Source: Candidatus Phytoplasma asteris (GTDB lineage: Bacteria; Bacillota_I; Bacilli_A; Acholeplasmatales; Acholeplasmataceae). Taken from it: DNA of 64,000 bases. Positions 49,955 to 59,966 of this stretch are shown in pieces. The notes below the pieces were generated by a model. It saw only the letters and a list, made by a program, of their open reading frames with translations, made no database searches and was not told where the DNA came from. Where the stretch lies: the NCBI RefSeq assembly GCF_038505995.1, contig NZ_CP128414.1, positions 310,001-374,000 on the forward strand, written 5' to 3'. Every line of letters starts with the position of its first letter. Position 1 is the first letter of the stretch. The translations under genes and the position numbers were made by a program.

Positions 49955-50464
49955 ATGATAAAACCTCAGTTAGCCAAAAAAATAGATTCAGTTGCTGTTT
50001 TGCAAGAGAAAATTAGCACTGCCAAAACAGTTATTGTTTTTGAATATGCAAGCTTACCGGTAAGCTCTTTTATGCAACTGCGTCGTGAGTTAAAAAAAAC
50101 TAGTTGTGAAGTAAAAGTATATCCCAAAAACATCATGCAAAGAGCTGTTACCAACGCCAAACAAGATGATTTAGTTACCTTTTTAAAAGGAGCAAAAGCT
50201 TTAATTATTAGTCCCCAAGAATTATTAGAACCAATCAAAACGATTTATAATTTTGCTAAAAAAAATAAAGCAGTTAAAATAGTTTCTGGCATCGTGGAAC
50301 AAAAAATTGTCTCCTTGCAAGAAATAAAAACCTTAGCTACTTTGCCTTCAAAAGAACAAATGTTAGCGCTTTTAGCTGCTTCAATGTTTGCACCTTTGCA
50401 ACATTTAGCAATTGGTCTAAATATGTTAGTACAAACCAAAGAACAAGAAAACCCCCAACAATAA
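49955..50464 (+). CDS. rplJ: 50S ribosomal protein L10
   Basis: L10 anchors the L7/L12 stalk dimers and is the regulator of the rplJL unit in E. coli. The 169-residue protein shows VFEYASLPVSSFMQLRREL and ALIISPQEL with a helical C-terminal stalk-binding part. GAAGGAAGGAAAAGGG is the purine-rich site. No L10-leader structure could be judged in the short 39-base gap. Confidence 0.95.
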   Translation: MIKPQLAKKIDSVAVLQEKISTAKTVIVFEYASLPVSSFMQLRRELKKTSCEVKVYPKNIMQRAVTNAKQDDLVTFLKGAKALIISPQELLEPIKTIYNFAKKNKAVKIVSGIVEQKIVSLQEIKTLATLPSKEQMLALLAASMFAPLQHLAIGLNMLVQTKEQENPQQ

Positions 50465-50508
50465 ACAATTAATTTATGAATGAAAAGATTATAACAAAGG
50501 AGATTGAC

Positions 50509-50886
50509 ATGGCTAAGTTAACGAAAGAAGCTTTTGTATCGGCTTTAAAAGAAATGTCTTTATTAGAGATTAAAGAATTATTAGATGGTTTGAAAGAAGA
50601 GTTTGGAATTGACCCAACTGCTTTAGCAGTTGCAGCTCCTGGAGCAAATAATTCAGCTGAAGTAGAAGAAAAAACCGAATTCACAGTAGTTATGAAAAGT
50701 TTTGATGAAAAAAAGAAACTTGCTGTTATCAAAACAGTGCGCGAAGTAACAGGATTAGGCTTGCTAGATGCTGCTAATTTTGTTAAAGTTCCTGACTCTA
50801 AAGTAAAAGAAAATGTTTCCAAAGCTTTAGCAGAAGATATCAAAAACAAGTTAGAACAAGCTGGAGCTGTTGTTGAACTTCAATAA
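50509..50886 (+). CDS. rplL: 50S ribosomal protein L7/L12
   Basis: L7/L12 is the flexible stalk protein that recruits translation factors. The start is the ATG at 50509 (MAKLTKEAFVSALKEM, 125 residues) behind AAAGGAGA; the frame extends 11 codons upstream. The N-terminal dimerisation helices, hinge (VAAPGANNSAEVEE) and C-terminal domain with TEFTVVMKSF and VREVTGLGLLDA are complete. Confidence 0.97.
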   Translation: MAKLTKEAFVSALKEMSLLEIKELLDGLKEEFGIDPTALAVAAPGANNSAEVEEKTEFTVVMKSFDEKKKLAVIKTVREVTGLGLLDAANFVKVPDSKVKENVSKALAEDIKNKLEQAGAVVELQ

Positions 50887-50911
50887 ATTATTATCTTGTA
50901 AGTAATATAAA

Positions 50912-50935
50912 AACCTGAGTTTTCTCAGGTTTTTT
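50912..50935 (+). terminator. Terminator between rplL and rpoB
   Basis: AACCTGAG (50912-50919) pairs with CTCAGGTT around TTTT and ends in T6. It is an attenuating terminator after rplL, so that rpoBC is transcribed less than the ribosomal genes, as in E. coli. Confidence 0.85.
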
Positions 50936-51057
50936 AGTCTTGAATTGTTTTTATTTTTATAACCCAACCCCCCAAATCCCAAAAATCGCAAAGACACAAT
51001 TAAAAATAAAGATTTTGGCAAAACAAACTACCAATTAATAATTTATAGGAGCATAAG

Positions 51058-54000
51058 ATGGGTTATCATAATGTCAAATATGGCAAAAAAGCACAACGTC
51101 GTAATTATTCTAAAACAATTTATGATGTTGATTTGCCCAATTTAATTGAAATTCAAAACCAATCTTTTGATTGGTTTTTAAAACACGGTATTAAAGAATT
51201 GTTGCAGGATTTTTGTCCTATTGAAAGTTATAATGGGGATTTAAAAATTCACTTTGATGATTATTTTTTAGCACCCCCAAAATATAGCATTGAAGAAACT
51301 AAAATTAAAGATATAAGTTATGTTGCCCAATTATTTGTCAAAACTACTTTAGAAAATGTTTTAACTGGCGAAACTAAACAAAGCAATATTTTACTTACTG
51401 AATTGCCTCTAATGACTCCCACTGGGACTTTTGTTATCAACGGCACTGAAAGAGTAGTAGTTTCTCAAATTGTACGTTCCGCTAGTGTGTATTTTGCAGG
51501 TAATTTTGACAGCAAACTCAACAGAACCACTTATTCTGGACAAGTAATTCCTTCACGTGGTGCTTGGATTGAATACGAAGAAGGCTCTAAAGAAATTTTG
51601 TATGCCAAACTAGATCGTTCCAAAAAAATCCCCTTGTCTAATTTTATTTATGCTCTAGGTTTTGACAGCAAAGAAGCAATCGAAAATGTCTTTGGCAAAA
51701 GCGCTATCATTGATTCTGTTTTTGATAAAGAAACTGATATGGACTCAGACAATGCTTTGGTAGAACTGTATTCTAAAATCCGTCAAGGCGAAAAAGTTCC
51801 TGTCGACACTGCTAGAGATTTTATCAGAACAAGACTTTTTGATCAAAAAAAATACGACCTGGCTAAAGTGGGAAGATACAAATTTAACAAAAAACTAGAC
51901 GTTCTTACCCGAGCTGAAAACACTTATTTAGCTTGTGATTTTGTCAATCCCGAAACTCAAGAAATAATAATTGCACAAGACGAACTTTTAACCAAAGAAA
52001 AAATTGCAATCCTGAAACAAAATCGTCATTTTTTGCTCCAAGAAATCTTCGACTCTAAACATAATTTAGAAAACGAAACTGATGAAGAGATTTTAGCATA
52101 TAAAAAAGACCCCCAAAAAAACGAATTATTCACCAAAACTAACATCATCAACTCTCGCACTGGTGAAGTTTTAGTAGCTAAAGATACTTTAGTTAACGAC
52201 GATATTATCAATCATTTAAGACACAATATTCACACTCTTGATGAAAAAGTATCTAAATTTTTCTTAGGAACTAAAGATATTTATCAAAAAGAAGCAGACC
52301 GTCAAGGAGTTTTTAACGAAATTTTAGAAGTCTATACTTCAAAAGACGAATCAGGCAAGCTATATCACAAAGTCAAACTTATTGGAAACGACCAAAGAGA
52401 AACCAAAAAACACATCACTTTATCAGATGTTATTGCAAGTATTAATTATTATTTGAATCTTTATGAAAACGTAGGCACTGTTGATGATATTGATCATTTA
52501 GGGAATCGTCGTTTAAGATTAATTGGAGAATTGTTAAAAAACCAATTCCGAATTGGTCTTACCAGAGCTGAAAAAAATATCAAAGATATGATTTCCACTA
52601 GCAAATTCAGCGAAGTTAACGGTCCAGGCGACCTAGTTAATTTTACTTTTTTAATGAGTGTAATCAAAACTTTTTTCACAAGTTCACGCTTATCGCAATT
52701 CATGGATCAAATCAATCCTTTAGCAGAATTAACCCAAAAAAGAAGGGTATCAGCTTTAGGTATCGGAGGAATTAATCGTGATCGTGCAGGCATTGAAGTG
52801 CGCGACGTGCACAATTCCCACTACGGCAGATTATGCCCCATTGAAACTCCTGAAGGACCTTCCATCGGACTTATCACATCCCTTTCCACTTATGCCAAAG
52901 TCAATAAGTACGGTTTTATCCAAACTCCTTTCTTTAAGGTTTTGCACCAAGACGGGAAAACTACCCTTTCGCGCCACATAGATTATTTAACAGCTGACCA
53001 AGAAAAAGAAGAAATTATTGCCTCAGCTGGGTTTGTTTTGGATGCCAATAATGCTTTTAAAGACAAAAAAATAATTGCTCGTAGCAACGGTGAAACAGGC
53101 ATTTTTGAAAGAAGCCAAATAACATATGCTGACGTTTCTCCTAAACAAATTGTCTCTGTTGCAACTTCTTCGATCCCCTTTTTAGAACACAACGACGCTT
53201 CCAGAGCTTTAATGGGAGCCAACATGCAACGTCAAGCAGTCCCTTTATTAATCCCTGAATCTCCTATTGTAGGAACAGGTGTTGAATATCGCGCTGCCAA
53301 AGACTCAGGTTGCTTAATTATTGCCCGCGAATCAGGATTTGTTACTTATGTTGATGCTCAAAAAATAATTATCACTAAAAAACCCAACCAAAATGTTTCA
53401 TTAAATGGCAAAACCCTTTACGATACTACCCAAGAATTTACCTACGCCCAAGCCAAGGCTTTATACGAGAACAACTACAAAGAACACCAAGCCGAATACA
53501 CCCTCATCAATTTTGCCAAATCCAACCAAGACACTTTAGTATTGCAAAAACCGATTGTAGTTTTGGGAGAACAAATCAATGAAGGCGATATTTTAGTAAG
53601 TGGACCTTCTACATCTCAAGGCGAATTAGCACTTGGCAGAAATGTTACAGTGGCTTTTATGACTTGGGAAGGTTACAACTATGAAGATGCCATCATTATG
53701 TCAGAAGAATTAGTCAAACACGATGTCTACACTTCCATCCACATTGATAAATACGAAGTTCAAACTAGAGAATTAAAAAAAGGTAGCGGTCAAGAAGAAA
53801 TCACTAGAGAAGTTCCCAACGTGGGCGTTGATGCTATTAAAAACCTTGACGAAAGAGGAATTATTATTCCTGGTTCCGAAGTTAAAGAAGGAGATATTTT
53901 AGTAGGTAAAATAACTCCTCAAGGAAACATTGAACCTTCCCCTTCTGAAAAATTAATTCAAATTGTAATTGGTGAAAAAGCCCGCGAATACAAAGACTCT

Positions 54001-54879
54001 TCTTTAAGGGTTCCTTTTGGTGAAGGGGGGATCGTTCAAAGTGTTCATTATTTCTCCAGAAAAAACGGTGATGTTCTTCCTGCTGGTGTCAACGAAAACA
54101 TCCGTGTTTTCATCGCTAAAAAACGTAAAATCAACGAAGGCGACAAAATGGCAGGACGCCACGGAAACAAAGGTGTAATTTCTCGCATCTTACCTAAAGA
54201 AGACCTTCCTTATATGGCAGACGGCACCCCAATTGATATCATGTTAAATCCTTTAGGAGTTCCTAGTAGGATGAACATTGGACAAATTTTAGAAATCCAT
54301 TTAGGAATGGCTGCCAAAAAATTAGGCATCAAAGTGGCAACTCCTGTTTTTGACGGCGTTAATGACTACGACCTTAAAGAAATCATGAAAGAAGCCAATT
54401 TAGATCCTGATGGCAAAATGGTTTTATATGACGGACGCACCGGCGAACCTTATGACAGTCGTATTTCTGTAGGAGTTATGTATATGGTTAAATTATCTCA
54501 CATGGTAGATGACAAACTCCATGCCAGAAACGTAGGACCATACACTTTAGTGACCCAACAACCTATGGGAGGAAAAGTCCAAAACGGTGGACAACGCTTC
54601 GGTGAAATGGAAGTATGGGCGCTTTATGCTTATGGAGCTGCTCATACCTTACAAGAAATTTTAACAGTTAAAAGTGATGATATTGTAGGTAGAAACAAAA
54701 CTTACAGTGCCATCGTGCAAGGAACTCCACTGCCTAAACCAAGCATTCCTGAAAGTTTCCGAGTTTTCATTAAAGAATTACAATCTTTAGGATTGTATGT
54801 AGAACTAATCAAAACCGATACTAAAGAAAATGAAGTTAATAAATCCTTAATTGATTACAAAAAGGAAGGTTATAATTAA
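51058..54879 (+). CDS. rpoB: RNA polymerase beta subunit
   Basis: The beta subunit forms one side of the active-site cleft. The 1273-residue product is longer than that of Bacillus (about 1190). The extra length is largely a duplicated module at residues about 297-390, where NPETQEIIIAQDELL recurs as NSRTGEVLVAKDTLV. Conserved marks are NRRLRLIGELLKNQFRIGL, the rifampicin region SQFMDQINPLAELTQKRR, GYNYEDAIIMSEELV and MAGRHGNKGVISRILP. At the rifampicin-sensitive His526 equivalent (E. coli), this protein has Gln560. It starts behind TAGGAG and stops 2 bases before rpoC. Confidence 0.98.
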   Translation: MGYHNVKYGKKAQRRNYSKTIYDVDLPNLIEIQNQSFDWFLKHGIKELLQDFCPIESYNGDLKIHFDDYFLAPPKYSIEETKIKDISYVAQLFVKTTLENVLTGETKQSNILLTELPLMTPTGTFVINGTERVVVSQIVRSASVYFAGNFDSKLNRTTYSGQVIPSRGAWIEYEEGSKEILYAKLDRSKKIPLSNFIYALGFDSKEAIENVFGKSAIIDSVFDKETDMDSDNALVELYSKIRQGEKVPVDTARDFIRTRLFDQKKYDLAKVGRYKFNKKLDVLTRAENTYLACDFVNPETQEIIIAQDELLTKEKIAILKQNRHFLLQEIFDSKHNLENETDEEILAYKKDPQKNELFTKTNIINSRTGEVLVAKDTLVNDDIINHLRHNIHTLDEKVSKFFLGTKDIYQKEADRQGVFNEILEVYTSKDESGKLYHKVKLIGNDQRETKKHITLSDVIASINYYLNLYENVGTVDDIDHLGNRRLRLIGELLKNQFRIGLTRAEKNIKDMISTSKFSEVNGPGDLVNFTFLMSVIKTFFTSSRLSQFMDQINPLAELTQKRRVSALGIGGINRDRAGIEVRDVHNSHYGRLCPIETPEGPSIGLITSLSTYAKVNKYGFIQTPFFKVLHQDGKTTLSRHIDYLTADQEKEEIIASAGFVLDANNAFKDKKIIARSNGETGIFERSQITYADVSPKQIVSVATSSIPFLEHNDASRALMGANMQRQAVPLLIPESPIVGTGVEYRAAKDSGCLIIARESGFVTYVDAQKIIITKKPNQNVSLNGKTLYDTTQEFTYAQAKALYENNYKEHQAEYTLINFAKSNQDTLVLQKPIVVLGEQINEGDILVSGPSTSQGELALGRNVTVAFMTWEGYNYEDAIIMSEELVKHDVYTSIHIDKYEVQTRELKKGSGQEEITREVPNVGVDAIKNLDERGIIIPGSEVKEGDILVGKITPQGNIEPSPSEKLIQIVIGEKAREYKDSSLRVPFGEGGIVQSVHYFSRKNGDVLPAGVNENIRVFIAKKRKINEGDKMAGRHGNKGVISRILPKEDLPYMADGTPIDIMLNPLGVPSRMNIGQILEIHLGMAAKKLGIKVATPVFDGVNDYDLKEIMKEANLDPDGKMVLYDGRTGEPYDSRISVGVMYMVKLSHMVDDKLHARNVGPYTLVTQQPMGGKVQNGGQRFGEMEVWALYAYGAAHTLQEILTVKSDDIVGRNKTYSAIVQGTPLPKPSIPESFRVFIKELQSLGLYVELIKTDTKENEVNKSLIDYKKEGYN

Positions 54880-54881
54880 AG

Positions 54882-57800
54882 ATGAGTGATAACAGATTAT
54901 TTACTTCAGTAGAAACTTTAAATCTTTCATCTCCAGTTTTAGAAAAATTAAAACTTTCTGGAATCAATACTTTGGAAGATTTTAACACTTTTACTTTAGA
55001 AGAGTTAAGGCTTTTACTGCAAGAAGCTTTTTTAGAAGTTTTACCTATCCTCAAAAACTTCGCCCTACCTCGCAATTTACAAAATCTAGATTTGAGTGAA
55101 GCCGTTATTAACATTCTTACTGAACTAGGAATGGAAGATTTTCAAGATCTTTTACAAACTAAAATGGCTGTCCTTACAAAAGCATTTGAAACCAATCCCC
55201 TTGCTTTTCAAAAATTAAACGACCTATTTAAGTTATACAACCACTTCCCTTCTATTTCATCTGACAAAGAATACGGTAGTAGAGATTATGATTATTTTAA
55301 AATCCGTCTAGCTGCTCCTGAAGAAATCAGACAGTGGTCTTATGGTGAGGTTACTAGCTACGAAACAATTAACTATCGCACCTATAAACCAGAGATATCA
55401 GGATTATTTTGTCAAAAGATTTTTGGTCCAGTAGTTGATTTCCAATGTGCTTGTTCTAAAAAACAAGTCAGCATCAAAAGTCAATTTTGTAACAAATGTG
55501 GAGTTGAATTTACCGAAACCAAAGTGCGTCGTGAAAGAATGGGACACATCGAATTACAAACCCCCATCGTCCACACTTGGTACCTTAACTCTTCTCCCAG
55601 CCGTTTAGCTATTCTTTTAAACATCAAAACTAAACAATTAGAAGAAATAGTTTATTATGTTTCTTACGTTGTAATTGATCCTGGAAAAACCGAATTCAAA
55701 CCTAAAGAAATTATTACAGAAACCCAATACAGTGAAGCTCTTTATGAATTTGGAAACGCTTTTGTAGCTTTAACAGGTGCCGAAGCGGTTAAAAAATTAC
55801 TAGAAAATCTCAATTTAGAAAAAACTATCAAAGTCCTTCGCAAATCTTTATCGGAAAATTCCAAACAAAAAAGAGAAAGCATTATTAAAAGACTAGAAAT
55901 CATCGAATCTTTTCATCAATCAGACAACAAACCTGAATGGATGGTAATGGATGTTATTCCTGTATTGCCTCCGGGATTAAGACCGATGGTTCCTTTAGAT
56001 GGTGGTCGTTTTGCCACTACTGAAGTCAACGATCTTTACCGCCGCATCCTTAATCGCAACAATCGTTTAAAAAAACAAATGCTCCAAAAAGCTCCTCGTT
56101 TAATCATTAAAAATGAAAAAAGAATGCTACAAGAAGCAGTTGATGCTTTATTTGATAATGCCAAAACTAGCAAAAAAAACGTTAACAACGTCGAAAAAAA
56201 TCGCCCGCTTAAATCTTTATCCGAAATGCTACGCGGTAAACAAGGGCGTTTCCGTCAAAATCTTTTAGGTAAAAGAGTGGATTATTCGGGACGATCCGTA
56301 ATTATTGTAGGTCCTGATTTAGAAATGCACCAATGCGGTGTGCCTCGTGAAATGGCAATTATTTTGTTCAAACCTTTCATTTTGAAAAAACTACAAGAAA
56401 CCAAAGGAATTGACAAAAAAAACGCCAACACCATTTATGAAAAAATGAATGAAGAAGTTTGGAACGCCTTAGAAGAAGTAGTCAAAGAACACCCGGTCCT
56501 TTTAAACCGCGCCCCAACACTACACCGTTTAGGAATTCAAGCTTTTGATCCTAAATTAATTGACGGTAAAGCCATTCGCCTCCACCCTTTAGTTACGCCT
56601 GCCTTTAATGCCGATTTTGATGGCGACCAGATGGCAATTTATGTCCCTCTTTCTTTAGAAGCCCAAGCCGAAGCACGCTTATTGATGCTTGTTTCGAACA
56701 ACATTTTAGACCCTAAAAATGGTAATCCAGTAGTAACACCTTCCCAAGATATGGTTTTAGGAAACTACTATTTAACCATTGAAGAAAAAAAAGATCGCAC
56801 TATAAACAGCTATGATGCTGCCCAAAGAACTGCAGAACACCAATACAAACATCGCAATGAAGGAGCTTTTTTTGCTGACATCAACGAAGCCAAAACCGCT
56901 TATCAAAATAAAGAAATCCACCTTCACACAAGAATTTTTATCAAACCACAAGCAATTAATTTATCATTTACCGAAGAACAACGTCAAAAATATTTAATGA
57001 CTACTTTAGGAAAATTAATTTTTAATGACATTTTGCCTCCAAGTTTCCCCTACATTAACGAACCAACTCAGTTTAATTTGGATGTCAAAACCCCTGATGC
57101 TTATTTTTTAGCTCCAGGAACCAACCCCAAACAATTCCTAAAAAAACTTCCCACCCCTAAACCTTTTAACAAAAAATTCCTATCTATGATTATTGCATGT
57201 TTTTTCAAACAAATGAAAATTACAGAAACTTCCAAAATGTTAGATCACATCAAAAACTTAGGTTTCAAGTATTCTACTATCGCAGGAATTACAGTTTCAT
57301 TTGCAGACATCAATACTTACTCCAATAAACAAGAATTGTTACAAGAAGTAGAAGCACGCAATATTCAAATTGAGACTTGGTACAACGATGGTTTTTTAAC
57401 AGATGCCGAACGTCGTCGTTTAGTAATTAACGAATGGAAAAATATTCGTGATGAAATTCAAGAAGGCTTGATGAAAGAATTTCAACAAGACAACCACATT
57501 TTTATGATGAGCGAAAGTGGCGCACGTGGTAGTGTTTCTAACTTTACTCAATTAGCAGGGATGAGAGGGTTAATGAATAACCCTAAAGGTGAAATTATTG
57601 AAGTCCCTGTTAAAGCTTCTTTCCGAGAAGGTCTGAAAGTTTCTGAGTTTTTCATCTCTACTCACGGAGCCCGTAAAGGTTCAACTGACACTGCCCTCAA
57701 AACAGCCGAGTCAGGTTATCTAACGCGTCGTTTAGTTGACGTAACTCAAGATATTGTTGTTATCAAAGAAGACTGCAATAGTGACCGCGGTTTTGTTGTA

Positions 57801-58943
57801 GAAGCTATGATTAGCGACGGCAAAGAAATTGTTTCACTCAAACAACGCATTATGGGACGCTTTGCTAGTTGCGACATTTGTCATCCCAAAACCAACGCCC
57901 TTATTATAGCGCGCAATGAATTAATTACTGAGTCCAAAGCCCAAGAAATTATTACTGCCAAAATTAAAAAAGTTCCTATTAGAAGCATTTTAACTTGTAA
58001 TTGTGAATATGGTATTTGCGCCAAAGACTACGGCGTCAATCTAGCTACCAATAAATTAGTAGAAATTGGCGAAGCTGTTGGTGTTATTGCTGCTCAATCC
58101 ATTGGGGAACCAGGAACTCAATTAACTATGAGAACTTTCCATACTGGAGGAGTTGCTTCTGCCTCAGATATTACTCAAGGTCTTCCAAGGATCGAAGAAT
58201 TATTTGAAGTACGCAAACCTAAAGGAAAAGCGCTAATCAGCGAATTAAAAGGAAAAATCAAAAAAATTGATAAAATCCGTTCCCAAAATCCAGAAATTGT
58301 AATCACAGAAGAAAATGACCCTGACACAGAGCACCGTTATATTTTGGAACCTAATGTCGATATTTTAGTAAGCAAAAACAACAGTGTTTATCCCGGTCAA
58401 AAACTAACTTCTGGTTCGGTTGATCTAAAAGAACTTTTAAGAGTGGCAGGCACAACAGAGGCTCAAAAATACATCTTAGAAGAAGTACAAAAAGTTTATC
58501 GTGCCCAAAATGTTTATATCAGCGACAAACACATCGAAATTATTATTCACCAAATGTTTAAACAAATTTTAATTATTGATGAAGGTGATACTCAACTTTT
58601 ACCTGGCACAGAAATTACTATTAATAACTTTAAAAAAGCTAATTTAAAAATGTTAGAAGAAAACAAACTTTTAGCAGTGGGGCGCCCCATTATTTTAGGA
58701 ATTACGCGTTCTTCTTTAAGAAGTGATTCTTTACTGTCAGCTGCATCTTTCCAAGAAACTACTAAAATTCTAATCGATGCTGCCATCAAAGGAAAAACCG
58801 ACCATCTTTACGGACTTAAAGAAAATGTTATTATTGGTGGCTTAATTCCTGCAGGAACAGGTATTTTAGAAACTACTTTATTTAAATATCCAAAAGAACC
58901 TGCAACCACTTCTGAACTTGCTGAAAAAACTAACCAAAATTAA
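54882..58943 (+). CDS. rpoC: RNA polymerase beta-prime subunit with N-terminal extension
   Basis: The catalytic beta-prime subunit. The canonical sequence begins near residue 137 ([20 protein letters not shown]). Before it lies an extension holding two segments (residues about 9-61 and 66-121) that resemble the alpha C-terminal domain. The N-terminal zinc site (CAC...CNKC) is intact; NADFDGDQM carries the catalytic Asp triad; bridge helix and trigger loop are present. In the second zinc site the last Cys (C898 in E. coli) is Asp1049 (58026-58028), next to extra Cys. It follows rpoB by 2 bases with AAGGAAGG. Confidence 0.98.
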   Translation: MSDNRLFTSVETLNLSSPVLEKLKLSGINTLEDFNTFTLEELRLLLQEAFLEVLPILKNFALPRNLQNLDLSEAVINILTELGMEDFQDLLQTKMAVLTKAFETNPLAFQKLNDLFKLYNHFPSISSDKEYGSRDYDYFKIRLAAPEEIRQWSYGEVTSYETINYRTYKPEISGLFCQKIFGPVVDFQCACSKKQVSIKSQFCNKCGVEFTETKVRRERMGHIELQTPIVHTWYLNSSPSRLAILLNIKTKQLEEIVYYVSYVVIDPGKTEFKPKEIITETQYSEALYEFGNAFVALTGAEAVKKLLENLNLEKTIKVLRKSLSENSKQKRESIIKRLEIIESFHQSDNKPEWMVMDVIPVLPPGLRPMVPLDGGRFATTEVNDLYRRILNRNNRLKKQMLQKAPRLIIKNEKRMLQEAVDALFDNAKTSKKNVNNVEKNRPLKSLSEMLRGKQGRFRQNLLGKRVDYSGRSVIIVGPDLEMHQCGVPREMAIILFKPFILKKLQETKGIDKKNANTIYEKMNEEVWNALEEVVKEHPVLLNRAPTLHRLGIQAFDPKLIDGKAIRLHPLVTPAFNADFDGDQMAIYVPLSLEAQAEARLLMLVSNNILDPKNGNPVVTPSQDMVLGNYYLTIEEKKDRTINSYDAAQRTAEHQYKHRNEGAFFADINEAKTAYQNKEIHLHTRIFIKPQAINLSFTEEQRQKYLMTTLGKLIFNDILPPSFPYINEPTQFNLDVKTPDAYFLAPGTNPKQFLKKLPTPKPFNKKFLSMIIACFFKQMKITETSKMLDHIKNLGFKYSTIAGITVSFADINTYSNKQELLQEVEARNIQIETWYNDGFLTDAERRRLVINEWKNIRDEIQEGLMKEFQQDNHIFMMSESGARGSVSNFTQLAGMRGLMNNPKGEIIEVPVKASFREGLKVSEFFISTHGARKGSTDTALKTAESGYLTRRLVDVTQDIVVIKEDCNSDRGFVVEAMISDGKEIVSLKQRIMGRFASCDICHPKTNALIIARNELITESKAQEIITAKIKKVPIRSILTCNCEYGICAKDYGVNLATNKLVEIGEAVGVIAAQSIGEPGTQLTMRTFHTGGVASASDITQGLPRIEELFEVRKPKGKALISELKGKIKKIDKIRSQNPEIVITEENDPDTEHRYILEPNVDILVSKNNSVYPGQKLTSGSVDLKELLRVAGTTEAQKYILEEVQKVYRAQNVYISDKHIEIIIHQMFKQILIIDEGDTQLLPGTEITINNFKKANLKMLEENKLLAVGRPIILGITRSSLRSDSLLSAASFQETTKILIDAAIKGKTDHLYGLKENVIIGGLIPAGTGILETTLFKYPKEPATTSELAEKTNQN

Positions 58944-58963
58944 AAAAAGAAAGGAAATAAAAA

Positions 58964-59383
58964 ATGTCTACTGTTTCTCAATTAATCAAAAAACGTCGTA
59001 GCAGTAAAACTTCCAAAACTAAAGCACCTGCTCTAAGTTACGGTTTTAATGTTTTGCAAAAAAAAGCTAAACATTACAGTTCTCCTCAAAAAATGGGTGT
59101 TTGTCTGCGTGTAACTACCATGACTCCAAAAAAACCAAACTCAGCTTTACGTAAATTTGCAAGAGTGCGCCTAAGTAATGGTTCTGAAGTAACTGCCTAC
59201 ATTCCAGGCGTGGGACACTCCTTACAAGAACATAGCTCTGTTTTAGTTCGTGGCGGACGCGTAAAAGACCTTCCTGGTGTGCGTTATCATATCGTTCGTG
59301 GTGCTCTAGATGCTACTGGTGTTGCTAACCGCAAACAAGGGCGTTCTAAGTACGGCTCTAAATTACCTAAAGAAAAAAAATAA
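58964..59383 (+). CDS. rpsL: 30S ribosomal protein S12
   Basis: S12 is at the decoding centre. The 139 residues include the signature [20 protein letters not shown], where Lys43 (E. coli numbering, streptomycin site) is Lys as in sensitive strains, and [30 protein letters not shown] lies upstream. The rpoC-rpsL junction has a 20-base gap and no terminator. Confidence 0.98.
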   Translation: MSTVSQLIKKRRSSKTSKTKAPALSYGFNVLQKKAKHYSSPQKMGVCLRVTTMTPKKPNSALRKFARVRLSNGSEVTAYIPGVGHSLQEHSSVLVRGGRVKDLPGVRYHIVRGALDATGVANRKQGRSKYGSKLPKEKK

Positions 59384-59471
59384 TTACAATTACAAAGAAT
59401 AAAAAATAAATAATAAAAAAATCACAAATCCCCAAAAAAATAAATAAAATAAAGAAAGTAGGTGAATTTTT

Positions 59472-59942
59472 GTGTCCCGTAAAGGTCATATTAAAAAAAG
59501 AGATGTACAGCCAGATCCTGTTTACAATTCTAAATTAGTTACTAAAATCATTAACATCATTATGGAAGACGGCAAAAAAGGCAAAGCTCAAACTATTTTT
59601 TATCAAGCTTTAAAACAAGTAAAAACTATCACTAACCGCGAGCCTATTGAAGTTTTTCATGAAGCCCTAAACAATATTATGCCTGTATTAGAAGTACGCA
59701 CGCGTCGTGTGGGTGGTCAAAATTACCAAGTGCCTTCCGAAGTTCGTCCCGAAAGACGCCAGTCTTTAGGATTAAGATGGATTGTTAAATACACTAAAGA
59801 AAGTAATGAAAAAACAATGGAAGAAAGACTTGCCAAAGAAATAGTAGATGCTTCTTTAGGTAACGGAGTATTAGTTAAAAAAAGAGAAGAAACGCATCGC
59901 ATGGCAGAAGCTAATAAAGCCTTTGCTCATTATCGTTGGTGA
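59472..59942 (+). CDS. rpsG: 30S ribosomal protein S7
   Basis: S7 binds the 3' domain of 16S rRNA and lines the E site. The start is GTG ([20 protein letters not shown]), 156 residues. [24 protein letters not shown] is the family hallmark (about residues 77-100), with NKAFAHYRW at the end. AAGTAGGTG is a modest ribosome binding site. The 88-base gap to rpsL is A-rich with no terminator. Confidence 0.97.
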   Translation: MSRKGHIKKRDVQPDPVYNSKLVTKIINIIMEDGKKGKAQTIFYQALKQVKTITNREPIEVFHEALNNIMPVLEVRTRRVGGQNYQVPSEVRPERRQSLGLRWIVKYTKESNEKTMEERLAKEIVDASLGNGVLVKKREETHRMAEANKAFAHYRW

Positions 59943-59966
59943 TTGTAACTTATAGGAGAATAAAAG

